From NCBI GenBank assembly GCA_016934955.1, contig JAFGRY010000008.1, positions 62,001 through 126,000 on the forward strand: a stretch of DNA of 64,000 nt. The letters run 5' to 3'. The position numbers and the translations under genes are program-made. This document shows positions 8,608 through 18,017 of this stretch, one piece after another. Each line of letters begins with the position of its first letter. Positions within the stretch are counted from its first letter, which is position 1. Source of the stretch: a bacterium (GTDB lineage Bacteria > Zhuqueibacterota > QNDG01 > JAGLOF01). The notes under the pieces were generated by a model. That model ran no database searches, was not told the origin of the DNA, and saw only the letters and a list, made by a program, of their open reading frames with translations.

Positions 8608-10713
8608 ATGAAGTCTCTTGTAAAAATAGCTGTATTATTTTTTTCTCTTATAGGTTCCGCCTGTTTTGCGCAAACCGACTGGGCCTGGCAGAATCCGCTG
8701 CCGCAGGGCAATTCACTCCTCGGTCTTTCCGTTCTTTCTTCCTCGTCGGCGGTGGCTGTCGGCCGGTCCGCGGCAATTCTGAAAATTGACGCGGGCAGTC
8801 CCCGCTGGTATCTCTCCGCACGAGTCGACGGCGTGACGGAAGTGCTCAACAGTGTCGATTTCATCAGCAGCGCCAGGGGATGGGCCGTGGGCGAAGGGGG
8901 GAGGATCCTGGCCACCGCTGACGGCGGACAGACCTGGTCGCTTCAGAACAGCGGTACCATGGCCGATCTGCGCGATATCTGCTTTGTCGATTCTCTCCAC
9001 GGCTGGGCCGCCGGAACCTCGGGCACACTCTGCCGCACTCTCAACAGCGGCAGCTCCTGGCAGGTGCTCACCTCCCACAGTCTCAATTCCCTGGAGGCGG
9101 TGTACTTTGTCGATCCCGATACGGGCTGGGCCGCCGGCAGCGATGGCGCCATCTACTATTCGACAGACGGAGGCGGGACCTGGAGCGAACAGGAAAGCAA
9201 TACGAAAAAACTCATTTATGATATCTATTTTCTCGATGCGGAGCGGGGCTGGGCCGCAGGCAGCAACGGCGCCTGTATGCATACGGTTGACGGCGGCACC
9301 ACCTGGATCCCGGATTCCACCGGCACCGGCAATGCCATCGAGTCTGTCTTCTTTGTCAACGAGCGTCTCGGCTGGGCCGCGGGTGATGCGGGATTGATCA
9401 TGAAAACCGGCGACGGCGGCACCACCTGGACCTTCCAGCCGACTGCAACCAGCGAACGGTTTTATGCCATCGAATTCGCCGACACGCTCACCGGCTGGGC
9501 CGTCGGAGGCGCCAGCACCATCTATTACACATCGGACGGCGGGGAAAACTGGGATCTGCAGCGGGAAGGCGCCTCAATCTGGCTGAAAGACGTGACCTTT
9601 GCCGATGCCAATACCGGATGGGTTGCCGGCAGAGACGGGGTTATTTACAAAACTGAAAACGGGGGCAAGGACTGGCTGGTGCTCGACAGCGGCGAATGGG
9701 CAAGTCTCGAGGCAATCAGTTTTCTCGATGATCAGACCGGCATTGCCGTCGGCTGGTATGGTACCATGACCCGAACCATCAACGGGGGCGATGACTGGAG
9801 CCATATCTATCTCGGCCGGTATTACGATCTCTACGATGTGCAGTATCTCTCGGAAGATACGATCATCACGGTAGGGGGCGACGGAGTGATCATGCGGTCC
9901 CAGAACAAGGGCATTACTTTCAGAACCGTCTATCTCGATCAGAGCACTCAGCTGCTGGCGGTCCACTGTATCAACACGACGACCGGCTGGGTGGCGGGCA
10001 GCCGCGGAACGATCATGAAAACCGGGGACGGCGGTAATACCTGGCAACGGCTCGAAAGCGGTACGGACAATACACTTATGGATATCCGGTTCACCGACGC
10101 ACTGTTCGGGTGGGCCGTGGGCTGGTATGGGACGATTGTCCATACAAGCGACGGAGGAGAAACCTGGGAGACGCAGGAGAGTCACGTTTCCGATCATCTC
10201 ACCGGAGTGTTCTTCGTCGACCGGCAGAACGGCTGGGCGGTGGGCGTCAACGGCGCGATTCTGCACACGGCAAACGGCGGTGCCAGCTGGGAGAGGCAGT
10301 ACAGCGGCACCTCGGAGTGGATCTACGGTGTCTGGTTCGTGAATCAATCGACAGGATGGGTAACAGGGACGGCGGGATCGATTCTCAAGACAACCAATGG
10401 CGGCGGGTATCTGACCTGCTGCGAAGAGGGTGACAGCAACGGCCTGCCGGAGCGGTTCTCCCTCGCGCAGAATTATCCCAACCCGTTCAACAGCACCACA
10501 TCGATCCGCTTTACCGTAGCGAGGGAATCCCGCGTGTCCATCACTGTCCATGATCTGCTCGGCCGTGCCGTCGCCTCGCTCACGGACAGTTACTACCGTC
10601 CGGGAACCTATGAGATGCGGTGGGATGGAGCCGGTCTGCCCAGCGGGCTCTACATCTGCCGGCTGAAAGCGGGCAGCACCATACTGGCCCGGAAAATGCT
10701 CTATCAGAAGTAG
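8608..10713 (+). CDS. T9SS-sorted protein with about 14 Ycf48-type beta-propeller repeats
   Basis: A 701-residue secreted protein. It has a signal peptide ending near ACFAQ (about residue 22). About 14 repeats of roughly 44 residues follow, each built on GWAAGxxGxIxxTxDGGxTW. The first is degenerate (AVAVGRSAAIL) and the ninth lacks the GW (IITVGGDGVIMRS). Such repeats form seven-bladed propellers in Ycf48/HCF136, so 14 suggests two propellers in tandem. The C-terminus has LAQNYPNPFNSTTSIRFTV and an Ig-like FlgD fold ending in GLYICRLKAGS, the T9SS type A sorting signal. The ligand is unknown; it is likely anchored or released at the cell surface. Confidence 0.9.
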   Translation: MKSLVKIAVLFFSLIGSACFAQTDWAWQNPLPQGNSLLGLSVLSSSSAVAVGRSAAILKIDAGSPRWYLSARVDGVTEVLNSVDFISSARGWAVGEGGRILATADGGQTWSLQNSGTMADLRDICFVDSLHGWAAGTSGTLCRTLNSGSSWQVLTSHSLNSLEAVYFVDPDTGWAAGSDGAIYYSTDGGGTWSEQESNTKKLIYDIYFLDAERGWAAGSNGACMHTVDGGTTWIPDSTGTGNAIESVFFVNERLGWAAGDAGLIMKTGDGGTTWTFQPTATSERFYAIEFADTLTGWAVGGASTIYYTSDGGENWDLQREGASIWLKDVTFADANTGWVAGRDGVIYKTENGGKDWLVLDSGEWASLEAISFLDDQTGIAVGWYGTMTRTINGGDDWSHIYLGRYYDLYDVQYLSEDTIITVGGDGVIMRSQNKGITFRTVYLDQSTQLLAVHCINTTTGWVAGSRGTIMKTGDGGNTWQRLESGTDNTLMDIRFTDALFGWAVGWYGTIVHTSDGGETWETQESHVSDHLTGVFFVDRQNGWAVGVNGAILHTANGGASWERQYSGTSEWIYGVWFVNQSTGWVTGTAGSILKTTNGGGYLTCCEEGDSNGLPERFSLAQNYPNPFNSTTSIRFTVARESRVSITVHDLLGRAVASLTDSYYRPGTYEMRWDGAGLPSGLYICRLKAGSTILARKMLYQK

Positions 10714-10743
10714 ATCTCAGTACCGCTTACCGCAGCAATTCCG

Positions 10744-10766
10744 GGGGACAGGAACCGCCTGTCCCC
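10744..10766. terminator. GC-rich hairpin after the Ycf48-repeat gene
   Basis: A 9-bp perfect stem (GGGGACAGG / CCTGTCCCC, 5-nt loop) lies 31 nt after the stop. It has no T run beyond TTCG, so termination is likely but may be incomplete. Confidence 0.45.
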
Positions 10767-10877
10767 TTCGTATTGTCAGGACCATCTCCGCCGGTATCGC
10801 TGCGACCGCATGTTTTTCTCTAACCCGCCGTCCAATCATGTGAACATACTGATCAGATACCGGGAGGAAGCGATTCC

Positions 10878-12431
10878 ATGAAACCATCTGTCATAACGGT
10901 ACGTGTTGCATGCTGCTGTTCCCTGGCAGTCTGTCGTCCTGCGGCAGCCCAGACCTACCCGATTGTGGACACCGCGCAGGAACTGTTTTTCAACAACAGC
11001 ACCGCCATCCCCGCGCCGGATCCCGGCGGGGCGTTTTCCGGCCAGGATGCCGGTTATACCGGAAATGCGCCCGCGTACCGGGATAACGGTGACGGAACGG
11101 TTACCGACCTGGTAACCGGCCTCATGTGGCAGAAGAGTCCCGACCGTACCGGCGAGGGGCTGATTACGGCAGCAGACAAGGTCAGTTTCTCAGAGGCGAT
11201 GGCCGAAGCAGATGATGTCACTCTCGCCGGCTATGACGACTGGCGGCTTCCCTCGATCAAGGAGCTGTATTCACTGATAGTGTTCAGCGGTCTCGATCCC
11301 AGCGGCTGGAACAGCACAAACACGGACAATCTCGTCCCGTTCATCGATACGCGCTGGTTTGATTTTGGGTACGGGGATGTCACTGCCGGGGAGCGGATCA
11401 TCGATGCCCAGTTCGCCTCTTCAACACAGTACGTCTCGACCACCATGAACGGTGACGAAACGATGTTCGGGGTCAATTTCGCCGACGGCCGCATCAAGGG
11501 GTATCCAACCGGGCCCATGCCCGGTTCGGGCGAGAGCAAACGGTTCTATGTGCTCTACGTACGGGGTAATCCATCCTACGGCGTCAATGATTTTCATGAT
11601 AACGGCGACGGCACGGTATCCGATGTGGCCACCGGGCTCATGTGGCAGAAGAGCGACAGTGAAACCGGCATGAACTGGCAGGAGGCGCTGGCCTGGGTCG
11701 AAGAGAAGAACAGCGGGCATTACCGCGGGTACAGCGACTGGCGGTTGCCGAATGTCAAGGAACTGCAGAGCATCGTTGACTACACCCGTTCACCAGCGAC
11801 GAGCGGAAGTGCGGCTATAGATCCGATTTTTACCTGCAGCCGGATTACTGATGAGGGCGGTAACTTCAACTATCCCTTTTACTGGAGCGGCACCACCCAT
11901 GAGTCGATGGCTGGCGGCAGCAGTGCGGCCTACGTCGCCTTCGGCGAGGCCCTGGGCTGGATGGAGATGCCTCCCTATTCGGGTAATTATATGCTTATGG
12001 ACGTACATGGCGCGGGAGCACAGCGTAGTGATCCCAAATCGGGAGATCCCGCATCCTATCCGTACGGACACGGTCCCCAGGGTGATGTGATCCGCATCTA
12101 TAATTATGTGCGATGTGTGAGAGATATCGCCGCTGCGGAAACCGCGGTGATCGAACAGCGGAGGCCCGGCACGGCAGAGCTGGCCCGGAACTACCCCAAT
12201 CCCTTCAATCCGCTGACGACGATACCGTTTACCCTTTCTGAATCAGGGAGGGCCAGGCTTTCCCTCTATGACATCCAGGGGCGCATCCGCAGGGTCATTC
12301 TCGACGAGTACCTGGATGCCGGCGGGCACCGGGCCGTGCTTTCCGCCGATGGCCTGAGCAGCGGTTCCTACATCTACCGGCTTGTTTTTCAGGATCGCGT
12401 CCTGACGGGCTCCTGCACGCTGCTCAGATAG
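10878..12431 (+). CDS. T9SS-sorted protein with two DUF1566 (Lcl C-terminal) domains
   Basis: A 517-residue secreted protein with an N-terminal signal peptide ending around AAAQT. Two DUF1566 modules are visible. The first has DNGDGTVTDLVTGLMWQK and DDWRLPSIKELYSL; the second has DNGDGTVSDVATGLMWQK and SDWRLPNVKELQSI. This domain occurs in surface adhesins such as Lcl of Legionella. The tail LARNYPNPFNPLTTIPFTL, followed by an Ig-like fold, is a T9SS type A sorting signal. It probably binds glycans or other ligands at the cell surface (inference). It has its own ribosome site (GGGAGGAAG). Confidence 0.85.
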   Translation: MKPSVITVRVACCCSLAVCRPAAAQTYPIVDTAQELFFNNSTAIPAPDPGGAFSGQDAGYTGNAPAYRDNGDGTVTDLVTGLMWQKSPDRTGEGLITAADKVSFSEAMAEADDVTLAGYDDWRLPSIKELYSLIVFSGLDPSGWNSTNTDNLVPFIDTRWFDFGYGDVTAGERIIDAQFASSTQYVSTTMNGDETMFGVNFADGRIKGYPTGPMPGSGESKRFYVLYVRGNPSYGVNDFHDNGDGTVSDVATGLMWQKSDSETGMNWQEALAWVEEKNSGHYRGYSDWRLPNVKELQSIVDYTRSPATSGSAAIDPIFTCSRITDEGGNFNYPFYWSGTTHESMAGGSSAAYVAFGEALGWMEMPPYSGNYMLMDVHGAGAQRSDPKSGDPASYPYGHGPQGDVIRIYNYVRCVRDIAAAETAVIEQRRPGTAELARNYPNPFNPLTTIPFTLSESGRARLSLYDIQGRIRRVILDEYLDAGGHRAVLSADGLSSGSYIYRLVFQDRVLTGSCTLLR

Positions 12432-12472
12432 GCGGCACGCGGGCGGCCTCACCCGCACCTCATGCGCTGCCG

Positions 12473-13135
12473 TCAGATGAACAGCAGATAGTAGAACAGA
12501 CCGGCGGCAAGGGGAACCGAGAGGTTGTCATATCCGCCGGGGGTCGCTCCTTCAGCAGCAGCCGCGACCAGAGCAACCGCGCCGGAACGCAGCAGTGCCG
12601 TCTGCACCGTCACATCGGCGAGCGGGAGCAGCACTGCCAGGCAGGCGGCACATGAAAAGAGGAACATGCTCAGCGATCCCTCCCAGGTTTTTTTGTTTTT
12701 CCCCACGTGAAAGGAGTGCCTGCCCGCTGCCCGTCCGATGATGGTCGCGAAGCCGTCCCCCAGCCCCATGACCATTGACGCCAGTACGGCAATGATCTTC
12801 AGATCGGTGTTCCAGAACAGCAGAATCATGATACAGATCGAGAGCGGGTAGTAGACGGTTCCCAGATTGCCTTCGTCATCACTTTCCATGGCCGGAATAA
12901 GTTTCCAGCGGTGGGAAGCGAGATTGATGAGCACGAAAGAGAGAGGCGGAATCATCACCAGCCAGCGTGAGGTGATGGACCAGGCGAAATACCCCCAGAA
13001 GCCGACGCCGATGTGGATGCATTTTCGCGTGAATTCCGGAGACCGCTTCAGCAGCCGGCGCATCGCTTCACCGGCCAGCACGACAGCAAAGAGAAACAGA
13101 TAGGTGATGACAAGACCGTGCAGATCAGCATTCAT
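12473..13135 (-). CDS. Phytol/dolichol kinase-family (SEC59/DGK1/VTE5-like) membrane protein
   Basis: A 220-residue, multi-spanning membrane protein (about seven hydrophobic segments). The key features are RKCIHIGVGFWGYFAW near residue 37, MGLGDGFATIIGRAAGRH (the conserved DG...GR motif) and KKTWEGSLSMFLFSC. These are the conserved blocks of the CTP-dependent polyprenol/phytol/diacylglycerol kinase superfamily. Substrate cannot be told from the sequence; a lipid alcohol is expected. It is a single gene, convergent with the DUF1566 gene and divergent from the efflux operon. Confidence 0.8.
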   Translation of the reverse strand: MNADLHGLVITYLFLFAVVLAGEAMRRLLKRSPEFTRKCIHIGVGFWGYFAWSITSRWLVMIPPLSFVLINLASHRWKLIPAMESDDEGNLGTVYYPLSICIMILLFWNTDLKIIAVLASMVMGLGDGFATIIGRAAGRHSFHVGKNKKTWEGSLSMFLFSCAACLAVLLPLADVTVQTALLRSGAVALVAAAAEGATPGGYDNLSVPLAAGLFYYLLFI

Positions 13136-13185
13136 GGCTACCTCCTTACCGACATGGGATACGGGATGATCGTCCCGTCTACCGT

Positions 13186-13214
13186 ATGGTAGTCGTGCCG
13201 GCCGATTTATGCAA
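13186..13214 (-). promoter_or_regulatory. Putative promoter of the lipid-kinase-like gene
   Basis: On the minus strand TTGCAT, a 17-nt spacer and TACCAT lie about 50 nt before the start at 13135. A small hairpin (ACGGGATGATCGTCCCGT) follows in the leader. Confidence 0.4.
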
Positions 13215-13402
13215 GGGAAATTCTTCCGGTCCGCATATTTCCCTGCCGCAGAACGGCCGCGGGCGCTTTCCCGCCGGCCTGAAGGGGCGGCCGATTTTTA
13301 CTATGTAACATTTTCGCTTTATGTATCGTATGTAGATGAGGCTGTTTGTCAGCCGGTTCAGCGGATTCGTACACAGCAAAAGGCACTAACCAGGAGCAGA
13401 TC

Positions 13403-14503
13403 ATGAAGAAGAAATCGGGGAAGCGGGTTGTCTGGATCATTCTTGCCGCGGTGCTCGTCATTGTCGTGATAATCATCGCCGTAAATTCCGGCCGGAGCTC
13501 CGATGCGTCACGGGTGACGGTTACCGTCGAGAAAAAGACCATCATCGACAAGGCGCTGGCGGTCGGATCCATCGAACCGGTCAACGAGATCGCGGTGAAG
13601 TCGAAGATATCGGGTGTGGTGGGACAGCTGTTTGTGAATGTGGGCGACTATGTGGAAAAGGGTCAGCCGCTGCTCGAAGTAAAACCGGATCCGACGCCCC
13701 AGGAGCTGGTGCAGGCGAAACGCAACGTCGAAATGAGAAAGATTGCGGTGGAGACGCTGAATAAAGAGCTCAACCGCAACAAGGAGCTTCGGGACAAGAA
13801 TCTCATTTCCGACTACGATTATGAAGTTCTGGAGAGGGAATACGAAGAAAGCGCCCTCAACCTCAAGATCGCGGCGGAGCAGCTGGAACTGCTGGAAAAG
13901 GGGAAGGTAACCATCGCCGACAAGAACATCGAGAGTGTGATCAATTCGCCCATAACCGGATTCATCCTTGAAAAAGCGGTGAATGTCGGTGATCCGGTGG
14001 TACCGCTCACTTCCTACCAGGCCGGCACCGAGATGCTGAAAATGGCCGATATGGAAAAGCTGATTTTCAAGGGCACCGTTGACGAGATCGATGTCGGCAA
14101 GATCCGGGAGGGCATGCCCGTCGAGCTACAGGTCGGGGCATTGCCCAATGCTGATGTCAGGGGCAGGGTGTCTCTCATCTCTTTGAAAGCGCGGCGTGAT
14201 CAGAATACAACCGTATTTCCGGTGGAAATCACCATCGACCATTTGGACGGCAAAGTGCTGCGTGCGGGATTTTCCGCCAACGCCAGTATCATCATCGCCC
14301 GCAAGGACAGTGTGCCGTCCATTCCCGAGCGCGTCGTTTATTTCAGGAACGATTCCGCATTTGTGCGCGTGCCTGTGGGTGAAGCCGGATCCCGGGAACA
14401 GTATATCGAGACAGGGCTCAGCGATGCGATTCAGATCGAGGTGCTCAGCGGTCTGGAAGAGGGTCAGGAAGTCCTGGAAAAAGAGATCACTCAGATACGG
14501 TAG
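13403..14503 (+). CDS. Efflux periplasmic adaptor (HlyD/MacA-like membrane fusion protein)
   Basis: A 366-residue adaptor protein. It has an N-terminal membrane anchor (about 8-26) and a first barrel/lipoyl half (VGSIEPVNEIAVKSKISGVVGQLFVNVGDYVEKGQPLLEV). A coiled-coil hairpin follows (about 110-165), then a second lipoyl half (INSPITGFILEKAVNVGDPV) and a beta-barrel domain. I start at the ATG after CAGGAGCAG because it gives the canonical membrane anchor. It links inner-membrane transporters to an outer-membrane channel. The next two genes supply MacB-like permeases, but no outer-membrane factor or ATPase lies next to it. Confidence 0.85.
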   Translation: MKKKSGKRVVWIILAAVLVIVVIIIAVNSGRSSDASRVTVTVEKKTIIDKALAVGSIEPVNEIAVKSKISGVVGQLFVNVGDYVEKGQPLLEVKPDPTPQELVQAKRNVEMRKIAVETLNKELNRNKELRDKNLISDYDYEVLEREYEESALNLKIAAEQLELLEKGKVTIADKNIESVINSPITGFILEKAVNVGDPVVPLTSYQAGTEMLKMADMEKLIFKGTVDEIDVGKIREGMPVELQVGALPNADVRGRVSLISLKARRDQNTTVFPVEITIDHLDGKVLRAGFSANASIIIARKDSVPSIPERVVYFRNDSAFVRVPVGEAGSREQYIETGLSDAIQIEVLSGLEEGQEVLEKEITQIR

Positions 14504-14507
14504 GCCT

Positions 14508-15740
14508 ATGCGGTTCTTTACAACTATCATCGGGTTTCTCAGGGACATGGCAGCCCAGAAACTGCGAACCACCCTCACCATTTTCGGCATAGTCTGGGGC
14601 ACGGTTTCGATTATCGTCCTGCTCGCGTTCGGATCTGGATTCCAGGATCAGACCATGAATGCGATGTACGGCATCGGCGAGGCGGTCATCCTGCTTTTTC
14701 CCGGACGCACCGCCAAAGTGTTTGAAGGGTACGGCCGTCACCGTCTCATCCAGTTCACGGAAGAGGATGCCTCTCTCCTGGATCGCGAGATCAGGGGCAT
14801 CGAATTTATCAGTCCGGAATACTCAACCTGGGACGCCCCCCTGCGCTACGGGACCCAGCTGAGAAATCCGAACGTAACCGGTGTCATTCCCGAATTCGGC
14901 GTGATGCGTCAGGTAGAGCCGCGTCCGGGAAGCAGGTTCATCAATGAGCTCGACATTAAAGAACGCAGGCGGGTGGTATTTCTCGGCAATGATCTGGCAG
15001 CCTACCTCTTTGGTGACGAAGATCCGGTGGGGAAATATGTTTCAGTCGGCAGCACCCCCTTTCGCATTATCGGCGTGATGAAGGCAAAGGAACAGGACTC
15101 CTCCTACAATTCCCGGGATGAGGACCGGGCCTTCATTCCGGCCAGTACCTTCAAGACGCTTTTCGGACACCGCTATGTGAACAATATCGTACTCAAACCG
15201 AAGGATCCCCGGGATTCGAACATGATCCAGAACCGCATCTACGAAGTGCTGGGGAAGAAATACAAATTCGACCCCGCCGACAAAGAGGCGCTTTCTATCT
15301 GGGATACAACCGAGTTCCAGCAGATGGTGCTGTACATATTCATCGGGTTCAACGTGTTCATGAGCATCATTGGATTCGCAACTCTCACCGTGGGCGGCAT
15401 AGGCGTGGCCAATATCATGTACGTGGTGGTGCAGGAGCGCACCCGGGAGATCGGCATCAAACGGGCCGTGGGCGCCAGGTCCCGTCATATTATGACCCAG
15501 TTTTTTATGGAGACGCTCTTTATCGTGTTTATCGGGGCCGCCATCGGCTATGTGATCTCAGCCGGTCTGATCACTCTCATCGCCATGCTGCCCATCGACG
15601 AGTTTGTGGGGACTCCCCATATCGCCTGGTGGGTGAGTGTCGTCGCTTTTTCCATTCTCGCGGTGATCGGGCTCTTCGCCGGCTATTTCCCCGCAAAAAA
15701 GGCGGCGTCCCTGAACGTCGTTGATTGCCTGCACTATTAA
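14508..15740 (+). CDS. MacB/FtsX-like ABC transporter permease, copy 1
   Basis: A 410-residue permease with the MacB layout: an N-terminal helix (about 18-40, TLTIFGIVWGTVSIIVLLAF), a large periplasmic domain (about 45-275) and three C-terminal helices forming the FtsX domain. A typical element of that domain is GGIGVANIMYVVVQERTREIGIKRAVGA. The ATG lies 4 nt after the adaptor stop. It has no fused nucleotide-binding domain, so it must pair with a separate ATPase. It is homologous to the following gene throughout; the two may form a heterodimer. Confidence 0.85.
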   Translation: MRFFTTIIGFLRDMAAQKLRTTLTIFGIVWGTVSIIVLLAFGSGFQDQTMNAMYGIGEAVILLFPGRTAKVFEGYGRHRLIQFTEEDASLLDREIRGIEFISPEYSTWDAPLRYGTQLRNPNVTGVIPEFGVMRQVEPRPGSRFINELDIKERRRVVFLGNDLAAYLFGDEDPVGKYVSVGSTPFRIIGVMKAKEQDSSYNSRDEDRAFIPASTFKTLFGHRYVNNIVLKPKDPRDSNMIQNRIYEVLGKKYKFDPADKEALSIWDTTEFQQMVLYIFIGFNVFMSIIGFATLTVGGIGVANIMYVVVQERTREIGIKRAVGARSRHIMTQFFMETLFIVFIGAAIGYVISAGLITLIAMLPIDEFVGTPHIAWWVSVVAFSILAVIGLFAGYFPAKKAASLNVVDCLHY

Positions 15741-15790
15741 TTGAACCGATGGCCGCTGCAGGCCACCGTTTCCTTTGGATGGAGTCGTGT

Positions 15791-17038
15791 ATGCCTTTCT
15801 GGATGCTTATCAGTGATTTTCTCCATGATATAAAGGCCAATAAAACCCGCGTGTTCCTCACCACCTTCGCGGTCATCTGGGGCACCCAGGCGATCGTGCT
15901 CATGATGGCCTTCGGACGGGGCTTCAGGGAACGTATCACCACGGCGATGATGAACGGCGGGAACAATATCATTCGTATCTACGGCGGCCAGACCGGTGTC
16001 AAGTACCAGGGGCTGCCCATCGGCCGCTTCATCAGGTTCACTGAAAAAGACGCGGACCTGCTGCGGGCCAGTATTCCCCAGATTCAGGAGTCGGTTCCCA
16101 GTTACGGCAGAGGCGGCGTTCAGCTGCGTAACGGAGAAAACACGGCAACCACCTACCTGGAAGCGGTCTATCCGCAGTTCGAGTTTCTTCGGAACATGTA
16201 TCCCAAAGCGGGAGGCAGATTCCTCAACGAAACCGATCTGGAACAGAAGCGGCGGGTGCTCTATCTGGGAGCCGAAATCACCGAGGAACTGTTCGGCAGC
16301 GAGGACGCGGTGGGGAAAACCGTCGAGATGGACGGTATTCCGTTTACGATCATCGGCGTGATGCAGTCCAAGCTGCAGATGGGCATGAGCGAGGGACCGG
16401 ACACCCGGCGGGCGATCATCCCTTTCACCACGTTCGAGTCGCTCTATTATCACCGCTATCTGCGCATGATTACGGTGCGTCCCAATACATTTTCCAACAT
16501 TCAATTTGTACGGGACGAAATCAGGCGGGTGCTGGGCAGAACGCTCCGCTTCGATCCGGAAGATGACGAGGCGGTCCATATGTGGGATTTCGTCACCAAC
16601 ATCAAGGAAATGTCACAGGTGTTCACCGGAATTGAGATTTTTCTCGGGATCATGGGCGGACTCACTCTGCTCATCGCCGGGGTCGGGATCGCGAACATCA
16701 TGTATGTAGTCGTGAAGGAACGGACCCGGGAAATCGGCATAAAGCTGGCCATAGGGGCCCGTACGAAACATATCATCGCTCAGTTTTTATTTGAGTCACT
16801 CCTGATCACGGGCACGGGCGGACTCATAGGGATCCTCTACTCGTGGGGCGTTGTTACTCTGGTGAGCATGATCCCCGTTGAGAATGAGGGGCTGGCATAT
16901 CTCGGCACACCTGAAATTTCTTCATCTGTCGTGCTCATTACGGTCAGTGTGCTGACGAGCATCGGACTGGTTTCCGGGGTCTTTCCGGCCCGCAAGGCAG
17001 CGGGGCTCGATCCGGTGGAGAGCCTGCGGTATGAATAG
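15791..17038 (+). CDS. MacB/FtsX-like ABC transporter permease, copy 2
   Basis: A 415-residue paralogue of the preceding permease: N-terminal helix in TRVFLTTFAVIWGTQAIVLMM, a periplasmic domain and a C-terminal FtsX block (GVGIANIMYVVVKERTREIGIKLAIGA). The start follows a GGATGGAGTCGTGT leader and gives an N-terminus matching copy 1. The two copies differ along their whole length, which suggests an old duplication. Its 3' end overlaps the next gene by 8 nt. Confidence 0.85.
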   Translation: MPFWMLISDFLHDIKANKTRVFLTTFAVIWGTQAIVLMMAFGRGFRERITTAMMNGGNNIIRIYGGQTGVKYQGLPIGRFIRFTEKDADLLRASIPQIQESVPSYGRGGVQLRNGENTATTYLEAVYPQFEFLRNMYPKAGGRFLNETDLEQKRRVLYLGAEITEELFGSEDAVGKTVEMDGIPFTIIGVMQSKLQMGMSEGPDTRRAIIPFTTFESLYYHRYLRMITVRPNTFSNIQFVRDEIRRVLGRTLRFDPEDDEAVHMWDFVTNIKEMSQVFTGIEIFLGIMGGLTLLIAGVGIANIMYVVVKERTREIGIKLAIGARTKHIIAQFLFESLLITGTGGLIGILYSWGVVTLVSMIPVENEGLAYLGTPEISSSVVLITVSVLTSIGLVSGVFPARKAAGLDPVESLRYE

Positions 17039-17936
17039 AATGATCCGGTCAGGCACATTGATCGCGCTGCTTCCGATTGCGGCCTGCCTGCTGATCTCCT
17101 GCAGCCGGGGCGGAAAAACTCCCGTCCTGAAGGCCTCCGATCTGCCCGTAACCGCGGGGCCCTACCGGCTGGAGCGAATCTACGAGAACACCTGGGCCAT
17201 CACCGAAACATCGCCTCTGGAGACCGTTACCTGCTATCTGCTGGCCGGCGAAAAGAGAGCGCTGCTCTTCGACACCGGCCTGGGCACCGGGGATATCAGG
17301 GCGGCCGCGGCACAGCTGACCGCTCTGCCGGTTATCGTCCTCAACTCCCACTCCCATTATGACCACATCGGCGGCAATTACCTGTTTGCCGAAATTCTGG
17401 GACCGGATCTGCCGGAAACGGTCCGGAGCGCCCGCGGTCTCGGCCACGAGGCATTCGTCTCGTTTTACCGGGACGCCTACATGATGGATCCGGATTCCAC
17501 GGCGTCTTCGTTCGTGATCAGGCCCTATCGAATAACCCGCCGCATCCATGACGGGGACCGGATCGACCTGGGGGGCAGAAGCCTCGAGATCATCTTTACG
17601 CCCGGGCACTCCGCCGATGACCTCTGCCTGCTGGACCGGGAGAACGGGGTGGTTTTTTCGGGGGATATTTTTTACGAAGGGGCGCTGTTCGCCCATCTCG
17701 CGGAATCTGATCCGGAAGCATACCGGAAAACGGCGCTGATCCTGGAACGGCTGGCCGGCGAATTCCGCTATGTCTGTCCCGCCCATTCCCGGCCCATGGC
17801 CCCTGCTTCCCGGCTCGCTGAGGTGAGGCGGCTCTTTAATCGGATCGATGCGGGGACGGCTGCCGTGCGCGATATCGGGAACCGTCTGCTCTATTCGTCC
17901 GATTCGTTGAAAATCGTCCTGAATAAATCCCGCTGA
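17031..17936 (+). CDS. Metallo-beta-lactamase-fold lipoprotein
   Basis: A 301-residue hydrolase of the MBL superfamily. The N-terminus is a lipoprotein signal with lipobox LISC near residue 24, so it is likely tethered in the periplasm. The metal site motif is HSHYDH (HxHxDH), followed by a distant GHSADDLCLLD, then SGDIFYEG and CPAHSRP near the C-terminus. These are the family's remaining ligands. The substrate is unknown; the fold covers lactamases, glyoxalases, lactonases and sulfatases. It overlaps the second permease gene, so it is probably co-transcribed with the efflux system. Confidence 0.8.
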   Translation: MNRMIRSGTLIALLPIAACLLISCSRGGKTPVLKASDLPVTAGPYRLERIYENTWAITETSPLETVTCYLLAGEKRALLFDTGLGTGDIRAAAAQLTALPVIVLNSHSHYDHIGGNYLFAEILGPDLPETVRSARGLGHEAFVSFYRDAYMMDPDSTASSFVIRPYRITRRIHDGDRIDLGGRSLEIIFTPGHSADDLCLLDRENGVVFSGDIFYEGALFAHLAESDPEAYRKTALILERLAGEFRYVCPAHSRPMAPASRLAEVRRLFNRIDAGTAAVRDIGNRLLYSSDSLKIVLNKSR

Positions 17937-17962
17937 TCCTGCCGGGTATTGGGGAAATAGGA

Positions 17963-17986
17963 AGCCCCAAGGCATGCCTTGGGGCT
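17963..17986. terminator. Perfect 24-bp palindrome between convergent genes
   Basis: The half AGCCCCAAGGCA is followed directly by its exact reverse complement. It lies between the lipoprotein stop and the POT transporter stop. Neither strand has a T run, so it is a possible bidirectional but weak terminator. Confidence 0.5.
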
Positions 17987-18017
17987 AACGGGTGTATCCC
18001 GACAATGCAGCAGCCTT

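Noticed and set aside
8608-10713. Photosystem assembly role for the Ycf48-type protein
   Set aside because: The T9SS tail and signal peptide put it at the cell surface, and no photosynthesis gene is nearby.
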